Origin: an uncultured Alistipes sp.
GTDB lineage: Bacteria > Bacteroidota > Bacteroidia > Bacteroidales > Rikenellaceae
Length of the DNA: 14,894 nt
Direction: 5' to 3'
NCBI GenBank assembly: GCA_937895825.1
Contig: CALBKP010000042.1
Span: 1-14,894 of the forward strand
Under the pieces are notes generated by a model. It did not search any database and was not told the origin of the DNA. It saw only the letters and a program-made list of their open reading frames with translations. Shown here in pieces: positions 1 to 7,223 of this stretch; position 1 is the stretch's first letter, and each line of letters starts with the position of its first letter. A program made the translations under genes and the position numbers.

Positions 1-46
1 TAACGATGTTCGAGATAATACCGTTTACACGTCCTAATGTTTTCAT
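1..46 (-). CDS. atpA: V-type ATPase catalytic subunit A, N-terminal fragment
   Basis: Only the first 15 codons are inside the window; the gene continues past the left edge. Reading the minus strand from the ATG at 46-44 gives MKTLGRVNGIISNIV, which fits the start of V/A-type ATPase subunit A, whose N-terminal beta-barrel opens with a G-x-V-x-G-I-I-S-N-like stretch. Subunit A is the nucleotide-hydrolysing subunit of the peripheral V1 sector. The ATG lies 14 bp downstream of the DUF2764 stop codon, on the same strand, and the order E, DUF2764, A is the one I know from Bacteroidetes V-ATPase operons. The fragment is short, so the call rests on this peptide plus gene order; the P-loop is outside the window. 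Confidence 0.8.
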   Translation of the reverse strand, partial: MKTLGRVNGIISNIV

Positions 47-60
47 TCGTTTATGTAGTT

Positions 61-903
61 TTATTGTTTATTCACAAGTTGCTTAGCATCAAAATCGGCA
101 ATAAGGCGATCAAGCATCTCACGACCAACCTCGGGTGAGAGCATCGTCCAACGAGCAACGATATTGACCTTAACCAAATATGAAAGGATGTAGTTGATGT
201 TGAAGAAGTCGAAAGCGACGATCTCCTCGGCCTCAGACCAACGGATGGCATCGATCTTACGCTCCTTCTCAACAATATTCTTCTCATCGCTAACAGCTGC
301 AATCACCGCATCAATATACTGCAACTCTCCTCGAAGACCGAAATCGACAGCCGACGAGCGAGCAAGCTGCCCTACAATCTCGCCACCACCTACCGTAACA
401 TCTCTCACGGTACGGCCAGCCTCGCGAGCTGCAACCGCAGCAGCAATATTGCGCAGATTACGATCGAACTCGCCCCAACCACGCAAGAACTTACACTTTG
501 AATCAGCAAGTTCAGCGTAGTATGCCTCGAAGATAGCACGCTCAAAACGCTCATCGAGCTTGATATCCTCGTCACGATCCTCGTCCGATGCCTCCACGTA
601 GAGTTTAACAACCTCAGCCACGCGCTTAGGAAGAAGTGAGTAATGACGTTCAATAAGCACCTCGTCAAGCTGCTCAGCAGAGAGATTACCCAGCTGATTC
701 AGTCTATTACTCTTAGCGCGACGTGCGATAAGGTTCTCGCAATCGTAATAGGCGTAGAGCAACTCCACGGCCTTACGATCCTCTGTTGTGAGCTCCTCGA
801 AAATCTCGTCGAGAATCTCACGAACATCGAAGCCCTTGGTATCTGAGTCAAGCGTCCATTCACGCAGACCCGCAACCAAATAGTAATACTCCGTAGAGAA
901 CAT
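61..903 (-). CDS. DUF2764 family protein of the V-type ATPase operon
   Basis: 280 residues, second gene of the V-ATPase operon; its ATG is 2 bp after the subunit E stop codon and its stop is 14 bp before the subunit A start, so translation is probably coupled. The protein is rich in Glu, Asp, Arg, Ala and Leu, looks mostly alpha-helical, and has no signal peptide or membrane segment. It starts MFSTEYYYLVAGL. I recognise it as DUF2764, a family found in V-ATPase operons of Bacteroidetes. Its function is not established to my knowledge. By position, size and helical character it could fill the place of the central-stalk subunit C/d (AC39 type), which these operons otherwise seem to lack; that is inference. 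The sequence shows no catalytic motif. Confidence 0.85.
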   Translation of the reverse strand: MFSTEYYYLVAGLREWTLDSDTKGFDVREILDEIFEELTTEDRKAVELLYAYYDCENLIARRAKSNRLNQLGNLSAEQLDEVLIERHYSLLPKRVAEVVKLYVEASDEDRDEDIKLDERFERAIFEAYYAELADSKCKFLRGWGEFDRNLRNIAAAVAAREAGRTVRDVTVGGGEIVGQLARSSAVDFGLRGELQYIDAVIAAVSDEKNIVEKERKIDAIRWSEAEEIVAFDFFNINYILSYLVKVNIVARWTMLSPEVGREMLDRLIADFDAKQLVNKQ

Positions 904-905
904 AA

Positions 906-1517
906 CTACTTATAGAGCATATTAGACACCTTCTCACGGAGATACTCCTTCAACAGCGCATCGAAGCTCTCATCCGTAAACGAGATGTAATAACCACCAT
1001 TCTTCTCACCGAGCTTAAAGCCACTCTTAACATCCTTTGAGTAGCCGACCTCGACACCTACCTTCAAAAGCTCGGCTGCACTCTTCTGCATAGCAGCATC
1101 CAACTCAGCACGCTTAGCCTCGGGGAGCAACGCCTTGAGCGATACGTTAGCAGTAGCCGACGACCAGTTAGCAGCAACAGCAAGAAGCATATCCTTTACG
1201 AAAGCCTCGTCCATAGTTGCAGCCTTTACAGCAGCACCCGTAGACTTCATAATCACAGCCTCAGCAAGCTCAGTCTTAATCTTCGACACAGCCTGACGAC
1301 CAGCCAATGTAATCTCAGTCATTGCGTTCTTAGCAATATCCTCTGCGCGCAACTCTGCAGCCTTAGCTATAGCCTCAGCCTCAGCCTTAGCATCGGCAAG
1401 AATCTTAGCAGCCACCTCCTTTGCCTCAGCAACAAGACGATCAGCCTCCGAGCGACCCTTCTCCAAGCCATCATTGTAGAGCTTTTGTGTCAGCTCCTGA
1501 AGTTTGTTGTTCTCCAT
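906..1517 (-). CDS. atpE: V-type ATP synthase subunit E (peripheral stalk)
   Basis: 203 residues, first gene of the operon. Subunit E forms the peripheral stalk that holds the A3B3 head of the V/A-type ATPase against the membrane sector. Residues from about 1 to 75 are a long Ala/Glu/Lys-rich helix (repeats such as EADRLVAEAKEVAAKILADA), the expected coiled coil that pairs with the other stalk subunit. The rest (about 80-203) is the more globular C-terminal part that contacts the head; length is typical of the family (about 190-210). The start is the ATG at 1517-1515. There is no clear Shine-Dalgarno sequence, only an AT-rich upstream stretch, as usual in Bacteroidetes. DUF2764 follows after 2 bp. 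Whether this enzyme pumps H+ or Na+ cannot be told without the c-ring subunit. Confidence 0.88.
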   Translation of the reverse strand: MENNKLQELTQKLYNDGLEKGRSEADRLVAEAKEVAAKILADAKAEAEAIAKAAELRAEDIAKNAMTEITLAGRQAVSKIKTELAEAVIMKSTGAAVKAATMDEAFVKDMLLAVAANWSSATANVSLKALLPEAKRAELDAAMQKSAAELLKVGVEVGYSKDVKSGFKLGEKNGGYYISFTDESFDALLKEYLREKVSNMLYK

Positions 1518-1638
1518 AGTAAAATGTTGTTTTAAGTTATATATAATTTACTCTATTATCTCTTTGTTGTCCCTCTGTTTTGCACTTTTTGCCACACCTT
1601 TCTGAATAAATATGATCGCGCGTGTGACAAAAATCCCA

Positions 1639-1669
1639 CAAAAGTAAACTTTATTTTTGGATTTTCAAA
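1639..1669 (-). promoter_or_regulatory. Bacteroidetes-type promoter of the V-ATPase operon
   Basis: On the minus strand the -33 element TTTG (1669-1666) and the -7 element TACTTTTG (1646-1639, consensus TAnnTTTG) are separated by 19 bp, the spacing expected for the Bacteroidetes housekeeping sigma factor. Transcription would start near 1632-1635, leaving an untranslated leader of roughly 115 nt before the subunit E start codon. Confidence 0.6.
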
Positions 1670-1737
1670 GAATTACATGCGAATTTTACCCCATCAAACA
1701 AGATAATATCGGAATATTGGATTATCTACGCAAAATG

Positions 1738-1768
1738 TTGTGCATTTGAAATTAATTCGCTATCTTTG
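1738..1768 (+). promoter_or_regulatory. Promoter of the ROK-family gene
   Basis: -33 TTG at 1738-1740 and -7 TATCTTTG (TAnnTTTG) at 1761-1768 with 20 bp between. Only 7 bases lie between the end of the -7 element and the ATG at 1776, so the mRNA would have almost no leader. The 220-bp spacer 1518-1737 between the divergent subunit E and ROK genes otherwise holds only the V-ATPase promoter and AT-rich sequence. Confidence 0.6.
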
Positions 1769-1775
1769 TTGTCCT

Positions 1776-2870
1776 ATGGAAACACTTAAAACTTCACAGC
1801 AGATTGTCGTCACGCTCGATGCTGGCGGGACCAACTTCGTATTCGGCGCCATGGCCGACGGACGACCTATTGGACAGAGCATAACAAAGTCCTCGCAGGC
1901 ACACGATCTCGACCTATGCCTTAACACACTCGTTTCTGGATTTACCGAGATAATTGAGTCGCTACCAGAGCCACCTATTGCTATCAGTTTCGCCTTTCCA
2001 GGCCCAGCAGATTACCGCAATGGTGTTATTGGCGGCTATCTCCCCAACTTCCCATCGTTCCGCGATGGCGTAGCCCTTGGTCCTATGCTCGAGCAGCGAT
2101 TTGGCATACCCGTTTACATCAACAACGACGCAGACCTCTTCGCTTACGGCGAGGCGGCTGGCGGTGCACTGCCACGCATCAACAAGATGCTTGAGGAGGC
2201 TGGCTCAGCAAAGCGTTATCGCAACCTTTTGGGATACACGTTTGGTACCGGCTTCGGCTTTGGTTTCGTAATGGATGGTAAGCTCAACCTCGGCGATAAC
2301 TCATGCGTCGAAACCTTCTGCCTAAAGCATCGTGACTACCCACAGTATATTGTCGAGGATGGCGTAGCCATTCGCGCCGTAAAGCGCGTATATCGCAAAC
2401 TTTCGGGCGATAAGCGCGAGCTTGAGCCACGCGACATCTTCAATATTGCCGAGGGTACAGCAGAGGGCAATGCAGAGGCTGCCAAGGAGAGCTTCGCAAC
2501 ACTCGGCCGAGTAGCCGGTGATGCAATGGCTACGGCAGTTACTCTGATGGATGGAATCATCGTAATTGGAGGTGGACTCACAGGTGCTTCTAAATACTTC
2601 ATGCCTGCACTATTAGAGGAGATGCGAGCCGAGATCGCAACAATGTCAGGAGATAAACTAAATCGCGTTCAGATGCGAGTATATAACCTCGACGACAAAA
2701 CTGAATTCGAGGAGTTTGCGCGCGGTAACTCAACTAAAATAAAGGTATATGGAAGTGACCATGAAGTAGACTACGATCCAGTAAAACGTATAGGTGTTAC
2801 GCTCTCTGATATTGGCGCAAGCAACGCCGTATCGTTGGGTGCGTACCTCTACGCAGTAAACAATAAATAG
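1776..2870 (+). CDS. ROK-family sugar kinase-like protein
   Basis: 364 residues from the ATG at 1776. ROK proteins are cytoplasmic sugar kinases (glucose, N-acetylglucosamine, N-acetylmannosamine, fructose) or sugar-responsive repressors. The actin-like ATPase fold is visible: phosphate-1 motif DAGGTN (residues 15-20), FPGP (74-77), the catalytic-base motif NND with D118, a glycine-rich GTGFGFGF stretch (157-164), and IGGG in the adenosine-binding region (about 275). There is no N-terminal helix-turn-helix, so it is a kinase rather than a NagC-type repressor. The usual ROK zinc cluster (CxCGxxGCxE) and the preceding G-H pair are absent; the corresponding region reads NSCVETFC (175-182). Substrate is therefore not assignable. 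The in-frame GTG at 1740 overlaps the promoter and was not used as start. It is transcribed alone, convergent with the murB-tilS-holA run, 20 bp from its last gene; no strong terminator lies between. Confidence 0.85.
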   Translation: METLKTSQQIVVTLDAGGTNFVFGAMADGRPIGQSITKSSQAHDLDLCLNTLVSGFTEIIESLPEPPIAISFAFPGPADYRNGVIGGYLPNFPSFRDGVALGPMLEQRFGIPVYINNDADLFAYGEAAGGALPRINKMLEEAGSAKRYRNLLGYTFGTGFGFGFVMDGKLNLGDNSCVETFCLKHRDYPQYIVEDGVAIRAVKRVYRKLSGDKRELEPRDIFNIAEGTAEGNAEAAKESFATLGRVAGDAMATAVTLMDGIIVIGGGLTGASKYFMPALLEEMRAEIATMSGDKLNRVQMRVYNLDDKTEFEEFARGNSTKIKVYGSDHEVDYDPVKRIGVTLSDIGASNAVSLGAYLYAVNNK

Positions 2871-2890
2871 CCCAGATTTAGGGTATAAGA

Positions 2891-3649
2891 CTAAGGCTCC
2901 ATCTTGTCGGCAATGCGCGACGCAACCACAGACAGGAGCCTATGTTCTTTTAACGATGCAGCCGATGTAATGCCCATAGCATCAACCATAAACACTTCCT
3001 CCATGCGCATCAGCGAATCGACAGTGAGAGGATGTATTACAAGTTCTATATTAGCACGTCTAATGGCATCGCGCGTCACGACATACTCCACTGAGTCGTA
3101 CTCAGATGGAGTATATACCTTACCGCGGTAGACTGCAAATATTGGCATCCACGGACGACTAATGACTTCACCATGGTCATCCAACCATAGCGCCATATCA
3201 CCACCCACAGACCTTACTCTGCTATCGGCCATTGCATCAATAGCTAACGTAACCGACGTAGGCGATATAGTATCGGGCATAGGCATCGTTAACGGGGCGA
3301 GAGCTAAACGCTTAGCACGCACGGCATAGCCCTCATAAAGTATCGGTTGCTCCACCTCGAACGATAGCTCTCCGAGGACATTAATACGCATAACAACAGG
3401 GCAGCTGAGTGAGCGTGACACGCGCGATGCATCGAGAAGTTTCGAGATGATACGTTCGGCATCCGCCACACGACATAACGTAGCAAAGCTGAACAGAGAG
3501 ATTGCCGTATCGTTTAGCAACGATAGATGACGGCTTACGTTATATGCACAATGGCCAAGCGTATGGATTCGCTGCATAACATAGGGCGATGTGAGGCGAA
3601 ATTCCGACGCCTCCACCACCCTGCCATCATTCCATACGAGTAGCTTCAT
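2891..3649 (-). CDS. Class IV aminotransferase-like protein, probably without PLP chemistry
   Basis: 252 residues, last gene of the murB-tilS-holA run, starting 6 bp after the holA stop codon. The C-terminal half resembles fold-type IV PLP enzymes (branched-chain aminotransferase, 4-amino-4-deoxychorismate lyase PabC): ALWLDDHGEV followed by IFAVYRGKVYTPS (about 150-180) matches the 'D-E-A-L-x-L-D-x-x-G-x-V-x-E...N-x-F...YTP' block, and MRMEEVFMVDAMGIT (about 213-228) matches the 'ADEVF...GI' block. Aligned by eye to E. coli PabC as I remember it, the PLP Schiff-base lysine falls on a Thr/Ser, the conserved Glu after the glycine is Ser, and the Asn is Pro. If right, the protein keeps the fold but not the cofactor. 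Length is near the family norm (about 270). Real function unknown; its stable place next to holA suggests a conserved role, not decay. Confidence 0.6.
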   Translation of the reverse strand: MKLLVWNDGRVVEASEFRLTSPYVMQRIHTLGHCAYNVSRHLSLLNDTAISLFSFATLCRVADAERIISKLLDASRVSRSLSCPVVMRINVLGELSFEVEQPILYEGYAVRAKRLALAPLTMPMPDTISPTSVTLAIDAMADSRVRSVGGDMALWLDDHGEVISRPWMPIFAVYRGKVYTPSEYDSVEYVVTRDAIRRANIELVIHPLTVDSLMRMEEVFMVDAMGITSAASLKEHRLLSVVASRIADKMEP

Positions 3650-3655
3650 ATCGAC

Positions 3656-4741
3656 CTATGCACGTTGAATAAATATCTTCAAAAGCAACTCCTTGAGAAG
3701 TTCGCCACCATCCAATCCACCACTATCTAAACCCTTGCTCTTTGCATCATATTCGCGCAAAAGCCCAAGTATTGCAAACACACGACGATTATCCCATCTC
3801 GACACGTTTGCCTTAAGTTCCTTAACAGCATATAGGTTATTGGCGCGAATATGTCGCATAAGATCCATATCGGATGGGAATGGAACGCCCTTCTTACGAG
3901 TCAGCCAGCTATGATAATTTAACAGAAATAGTTGCTGAAATAGACCGAATAACACCGTGATAGTCAACGTTATAGGATAACTCTTCGGATTATGAGCAAA
4001 GTGGTCTGCAATACGCATCGCACGCGCCATATCCTGCTTAAGCACAGCATCGTTAAGCTCAAAGGTATTGAACTCCTTCGAAAGGCCGATAAACTGCTCG
4101 ATATGCGAGTCGGTAACTACCCTCTCACCCTCGTTCATCGACACTGCGAGTTTATCAATCTCGCGAGCCATACGACCGATATCCATACCTACGTGCTCCT
4201 TCAGCATAGCCATCGCCTTAGGCTCAATCTTAAGCCCTTCGGACGTGATATAGGAGCTAAGCCACGAATCAATCTCGTAATCTCTGGGACGTATCGACTC
4301 AAAGACACATCCCGACTTAACACAACTCTTGTAGAATGCTGTGCGCTTATCTATGCCACGTCCTTGCTCCTTGTTTTTATAACAGATGATAAGTATGGTA
4401 GAAGACTGCGGCTGCGAAGTATAATGAACGAGGTTTTCAATCTTTTGAAGTTGCTGCGCCTCCTTGACGATAACCACCTGATATGACCCCATCATTGGCA
4501 TTTGACGGCAGAGCATAACGATCTTTCCCGGATCGCTATCTTGACCATATACCGTGAGCTGATTAAACGATCGCTCAGCCTCGTTAAGGATAGTTCCCGC
4601 AAGACGATCACAGATGGCATCAATAAAGTATCCCTCATCTCCCGTAAGGAGATAAATACCAGCAAAACGACGCGCCTCGATATCCTTCATAATAGAATTA
4701 TACGAAGCAATACAATCGCTGAATTTCACACCTTTAGCCAT
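3656..4741 (-). CDS. holA: DNA polymerase III subunit delta
   Basis: 361 residues. Delta is the clamp-loader subunit that opens the beta sliding clamp so that it can be placed on primed DNA. The N-terminal AAA+-like domain carries the family's start motif GIYLLTGDEGYFI (28-40), in which the leucine-glycine-acidic pattern is conserved without a functional Walker A. It continues with the SFNQLTVYGQD and VVIVKEAQQLQKIE blocks, the delta/delta' equivalent of the Walker B region, and a helical C-terminal part with EIDKLAVSMNEG and a long LTITVLFGLFQQLFLLNYH helix. Length agrees with bacterial HolA (about 340-360). The gene begins 15 bp after the tilS stop codon and is followed 6 bp later by the aminotransferase-like gene, so it is co-transcribed with both. 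Confidence 0.92.
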   Translation of the reverse strand: MAKGVKFSDCIASYNSIMKDIEARRFAGIYLLTGDEGYFIDAICDRLAGTILNEAERSFNQLTVYGQDSDPGKIVMLCRQMPMMGSYQVVIVKEAQQLQKIENLVHYTSQPQSSTILIICYKNKEQGRGIDKRTAFYKSCVKSGCVFESIRPRDYEIDSWLSSYITSEGLKIEPKAMAMLKEHVGMDIGRMAREIDKLAVSMNEGERVVTDSHIEQFIGLSKEFNTFELNDAVLKQDMARAMRIADHFAHNPKSYPITLTITVLFGLFQQLFLLNYHSWLTRKKGVPFPSDMDLMRHIRANNLYAVKELKANVSRWDNRRVFAILGLLREYDAKSKGLDSGGLDGGELLKELLLKIFIQRA

Positions 4742-4756
4742 ACTAAACTAAACCTT

Positions 4757-6100
4757 TTATAGAGTATCACGAATAACACGAAGCACATTCTCTGTCTTGC
4801 GTGTTATTGCAAAACGATCATCCAATCTACGACCTATAACCCACACTATATCATCACCCGAGAGGAGCACAAACTGGCGACTTTTTTCGGCCATCGACAC
4901 CTTCTTATCTATGAGATAATCGCTCAACTTTTTACGTCCCGACATGCCAAATGGTATAAACCAATCGCCCTCCTGCCAACGTCTGACACGAAGCGGGAAT
5001 TTCAACTTGTCGGCATCGAGCAAAGCGACATTTTCGCCCTGATCAAGATCATCAATAAAGTCTATATTGCAATATTCGTAATAGAGCACCGAGCCACCAG
5101 CATACGAACGCACCGTATTACGCTCGACAATTGTCTCACAACTATCATCCTCCATAATGGGGGCGATAACAACATTACCACGATCAACAACAGCTACCCA
5201 CTCGCGCGAGTAGAACCTACGTCCCGTAGCGCCATTATCCAATGCATGGCATAGTGCATCTACAACATCACCCTTAAAACCGTACTCCGAGCTAAGTATC
5301 TCGTATATAACGTAGTTACGCGGCAACGTCGGGCGTATCTGTCCAACCCTTAGCGTATGAACATCACCCGAGTGCTCCAATACCTCACCCTTAACAATAT
5401 TTATTGCTGACGTGATAAAATCCTGTGCCTGACTCAGGCGGGCAATATTACGGCGCATGATGGTCGTAAACTGCGGATTAATCTCCTTAAGCATCGGTAC
5501 CAAGCCTATACGCACCTTATTTCTCAGGTATTTCGTAGAGCGGTTCGATGAGTCCTCCCTGAAAGGAATATGGTGAGCCATGGCATAATCATGAATATCC
5601 TTTCGCGTAGCGAACATCATGGGACGTACCACGCGTCCCACCTGCGTAGTAATGCCAGTAAGACCTCGCAGACCTGTACCACGCAACATGTTTATAAAGA
5701 ATGTCTCAATCGAGTCGTTACTATGGTGCGCTATGGCAATAGCCGTATATCCGTGCTGTTCACATAGCTCCTTAAACCACGCATAACGCAGACGGCGAGC
5801 TGCCATCTCCATAGATTCACCCGTACGTTGCATCTCGCCGAGCGTATCGAAACGCTTATTAAAAAACTCCGCTCCATAGCGATTAGCCTCACGTTCCACG
5901 AGCACCTCATCCTCATCACTCTCCGCACCACGAAGCTGGAAGTTGCAGTGTGCGACACCGAAACGATAGCCCGCAGCCGCCGTAAGCGACATCATAACCA
6001 TCGAGTCGACACCTCCAGATACAGTAAGCAGTATCTTATCATCATGCGAGAAGAACTCGTTCTCCTCGATATATTTCTCAAAACCGTCAAGTAACAGCAT
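4757..6100 (-). CDS. tilS: tRNA(Ile)-lysidine synthase
   Basis: 447 residues. TilS attaches lysine to C34 of the minor isoleucine tRNA (anticodon CAU) using ATP, which changes both its codon reading (AUA instead of AUG) and its charging; it is essential in most bacteria. The PP-loop motif SGGVDS is at residues 28-33, followed by the family blocks AHCNFQLRGAESDEDE, AIAHHSNDSIETFFINMLRGTG and the downstream VVRPMM. The C-terminal part (about 360-447) is the TilS_C substrate-binding domain, seen as RVRRWQEGDWFIPFG and GRKKLSDYLIDKK. Length is typical of Bacteroidetes TilS. The ATG is 3 bp after the murB stop codon, so translation is likely coupled to murB. Confidence 0.95.
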   Translation of the reverse strand: MLLLDGFEKYIEENEFFSHDDKILLTVSGGVDSMVMMSLTAAAGYRFGVAHCNFQLRGAESDEDEVLVEREANRYGAEFFNKRFDTLGEMQRTGESMEMAARRLRYAWFKELCEQHGYTAIAIAHHSNDSIETFFINMLRGTGLRGLTGITTQVGRVVRPMMFATRKDIHDYAMAHHIPFREDSSNRSTKYLRNKVRIGLVPMLKEINPQFTTIMRRNIARLSQAQDFITSAINIVKGEVLEHSGDVHTLRVGQIRPTLPRNYVIYEILSSEYGFKGDVVDALCHALDNGATGRRFYSREWVAVVDRGNVVIAPIMEDDSCETIVERNTVRSYAGGSVLYYEYCNIDFIDDLDQGENVALLDADKLKFPLRVRRWQEGDWFIPFGMSGRKKLSDYLIDKKVSMAEKSRQFVLLSGDDIVWVIGRRLDDRFAITRKTENVLRVIRDTL

Positions 6101-6103
6101 AAT

Positions 6104-7117
6104 TTACAATATATTAACTTCAGGGCTGATAGTTACATCAAAACACTCCTTCACGCGACCACATACGTAGTTGGCAAGTGTAATAACATCACCTCCCGTA
6201 GCTCCGCCATAGTTCACCAACACCAGCGCCTGACGGTCATGCACGCCAACATTTCCCATTCGATAGCCCTTCAAGCCCGCGCGATCAATAAGCCAGCCGG
6301 CTGCCAACTTAACGCTATCAGTCGCACCCGCAACAGCATAGTGCGGCATATCGGGATACTTCTCCAACAATCTCTCTGCCACCTCGCGCTCAACAACTGG
6401 ATTTTTAAAGAAACTACCAGCATTACCCAAAACCTTAGGATCGGGCAACTTCGACGAACGAATAGCACAAATCGCCGCACGAATATTTCCCAGCGTAGCA
6501 CCACCACGCGATTCAACCTCCTTGATAACATCACCATAGCCTAAGTTTGGCGCAGGCGTACGATGCAGACGGAACTCCACGGCAAGGATAATGGCGACAC
6601 CCTTAAGCTCCTGCTTAAAGATACTCTCACGGTATCCGAAACGGCACTGCTCATTGGTGAGTCGCACAACACTTAACGTATTAGTATCAAAGCATTCAAC
6701 AACAGTTATAGCATCTTTTGCTTCAGCTCCGTATGCTCCGATATTCTGAACGGGGGCAGCTCCCACCGAGCTGGGTATCATAGAGAGATTCTCTATTCCC
6801 CACAACCCCTCATCAACGCTCCATGCAACCAACTCATCCCAATCGTGAGCAGCCTCTACACGTAGGTCAACATACTCACCATCATCGCTAAGTATTGTTC
6901 GCTGAGAGCATGTGGGCACAAGAAGCACACCATCATAACGTTTAGTAAAGAGTGTATTATTTCCACCGCCAAGCACATACCATCTCTCGGGGTAATGCTC
7001 CGTGAAATACTCCTTAAGGTCGGCAGCTGTCTCAAACTCAACCAACTCCGTTGCACTCTCCACCACGCCAAAACTATTGCGATCCTGAAGATTTATGTTA
7101 TTATATATTCGTTTCAT
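6104..7117 (-). CDS. murB: UDP-N-acetylenolpyruvoylglucosamine reductase
   Basis: 337 residues. MurB uses NADPH and FAD to reduce UDP-GlcNAc-enolpyruvate to UDP-MurNAc, the second committed step of peptidoglycan synthesis, in the cytoplasm. The FAD-binding GGGNN (50-54) and IPSSVGAAPVQNIGAYG (114-130) motifs are clear, together with Y162-R163 of the substrate site, the proton-donating Ser in GSFFKNP (S235) and the C-terminal Glu in SPEVNIL (E333). The length and the tyrosine-containing loop place it in the type I (E. coli-like) class. It is the first gene of a run murB-tilS-holA-aminotransferase-like. The start ATG lies only 4 bases from the -7 promoter element, so its mRNA is expected to be leaderless. 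Confidence 0.96.
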   Translation of the reverse strand: MKRIYNNINLQDRNSFGVVESATELVEFETAADLKEYFTEHYPERWYVLGGGNNTLFTKRYDGVLLVPTCSQRTILSDDGEYVDLRVEAAHDWDELVAWSVDEGLWGIENLSMIPSSVGAAPVQNIGAYGAEAKDAITVVECFDTNTLSVVRLTNEQCRFGYRESIFKQELKGVAIILAVEFRLHRTPAPNLGYGDVIKEVESRGGATLGNIRAAICAIRSSKLPDPKVLGNAGSFFKNPVVEREVAERLLEKYPDMPHYAVAGATDSVKLAAGWLIDRAGLKGYRMGNVGVHDRQALVLVNYGGATGGDVITLANYVCGRVKECFDVTISPEVNIL

Positions 7118-7121
7118 AGCG

Positions 7122-7152
7122 CAAAGTTAAAAATTTTTGCTATATTTGGGAA
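7122..7152 (-). promoter_or_regulatory. Promoter of the murB operon
   Basis: The minus strand reads TAACTTTG at 7129-7122, a full match to the -7 consensus TAnnTTTG, ending 4 bases before the murB ATG (7117). At the -33 position only a weak GTT is seen (about 21 bp upstream), so the element is judged mainly on the -7 box and its place. Confidence 0.45.
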
Positions 7153-7195
7153 CTATTTCGCGATAATAATCGTCAGCGATCAAATAATATATTTG
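7141..7195 (+). promoter_or_regulatory. Possible promoter(s) of the DUF4301 gene
   Basis: Two copies of TATATTTG, each fitting TAnnTTTG, lie on the plus strand at 7141-7148 and 7188-7195, upstream of the ATG at 7224. Neither has a convincing TTG at the -33 distance. The nearer one would give a leader of about 20 nt. The sequence is AT-rich, so chance matches are possible. Confidence 0.3.
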
Positions 7196-7223
7196 AAAAT
7201 ATTAACAATAAATCTATACTGCT

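Noticed and set aside
1518..1640. Riboswitch in the V-ATPase operon leader
   Set aside because: The leader is about 115 nt, but AT-rich, and I could not recognise any known aptamer or strong hairpin.
1740..1775. GTG at 1740 as the start of the ROK gene (12 extra codons)
   Set aside because: The extra codons overlap the -33 and -7 promoter elements, and family homology begins after the ATG at 1776.
2871..2890. Bidirectional terminator between the convergent ROK and aminotransferase-like genes
   Set aside because: Only a CCC/GGG pairing is possible in these 20 bp and no T-tract follows; too weak to call.
3992..4486. 164-codon plus-strand frame opposite holA
   Set aside because: Lies wholly opposite a confidently identified gene, with no protein-like pattern; a shadow frame.
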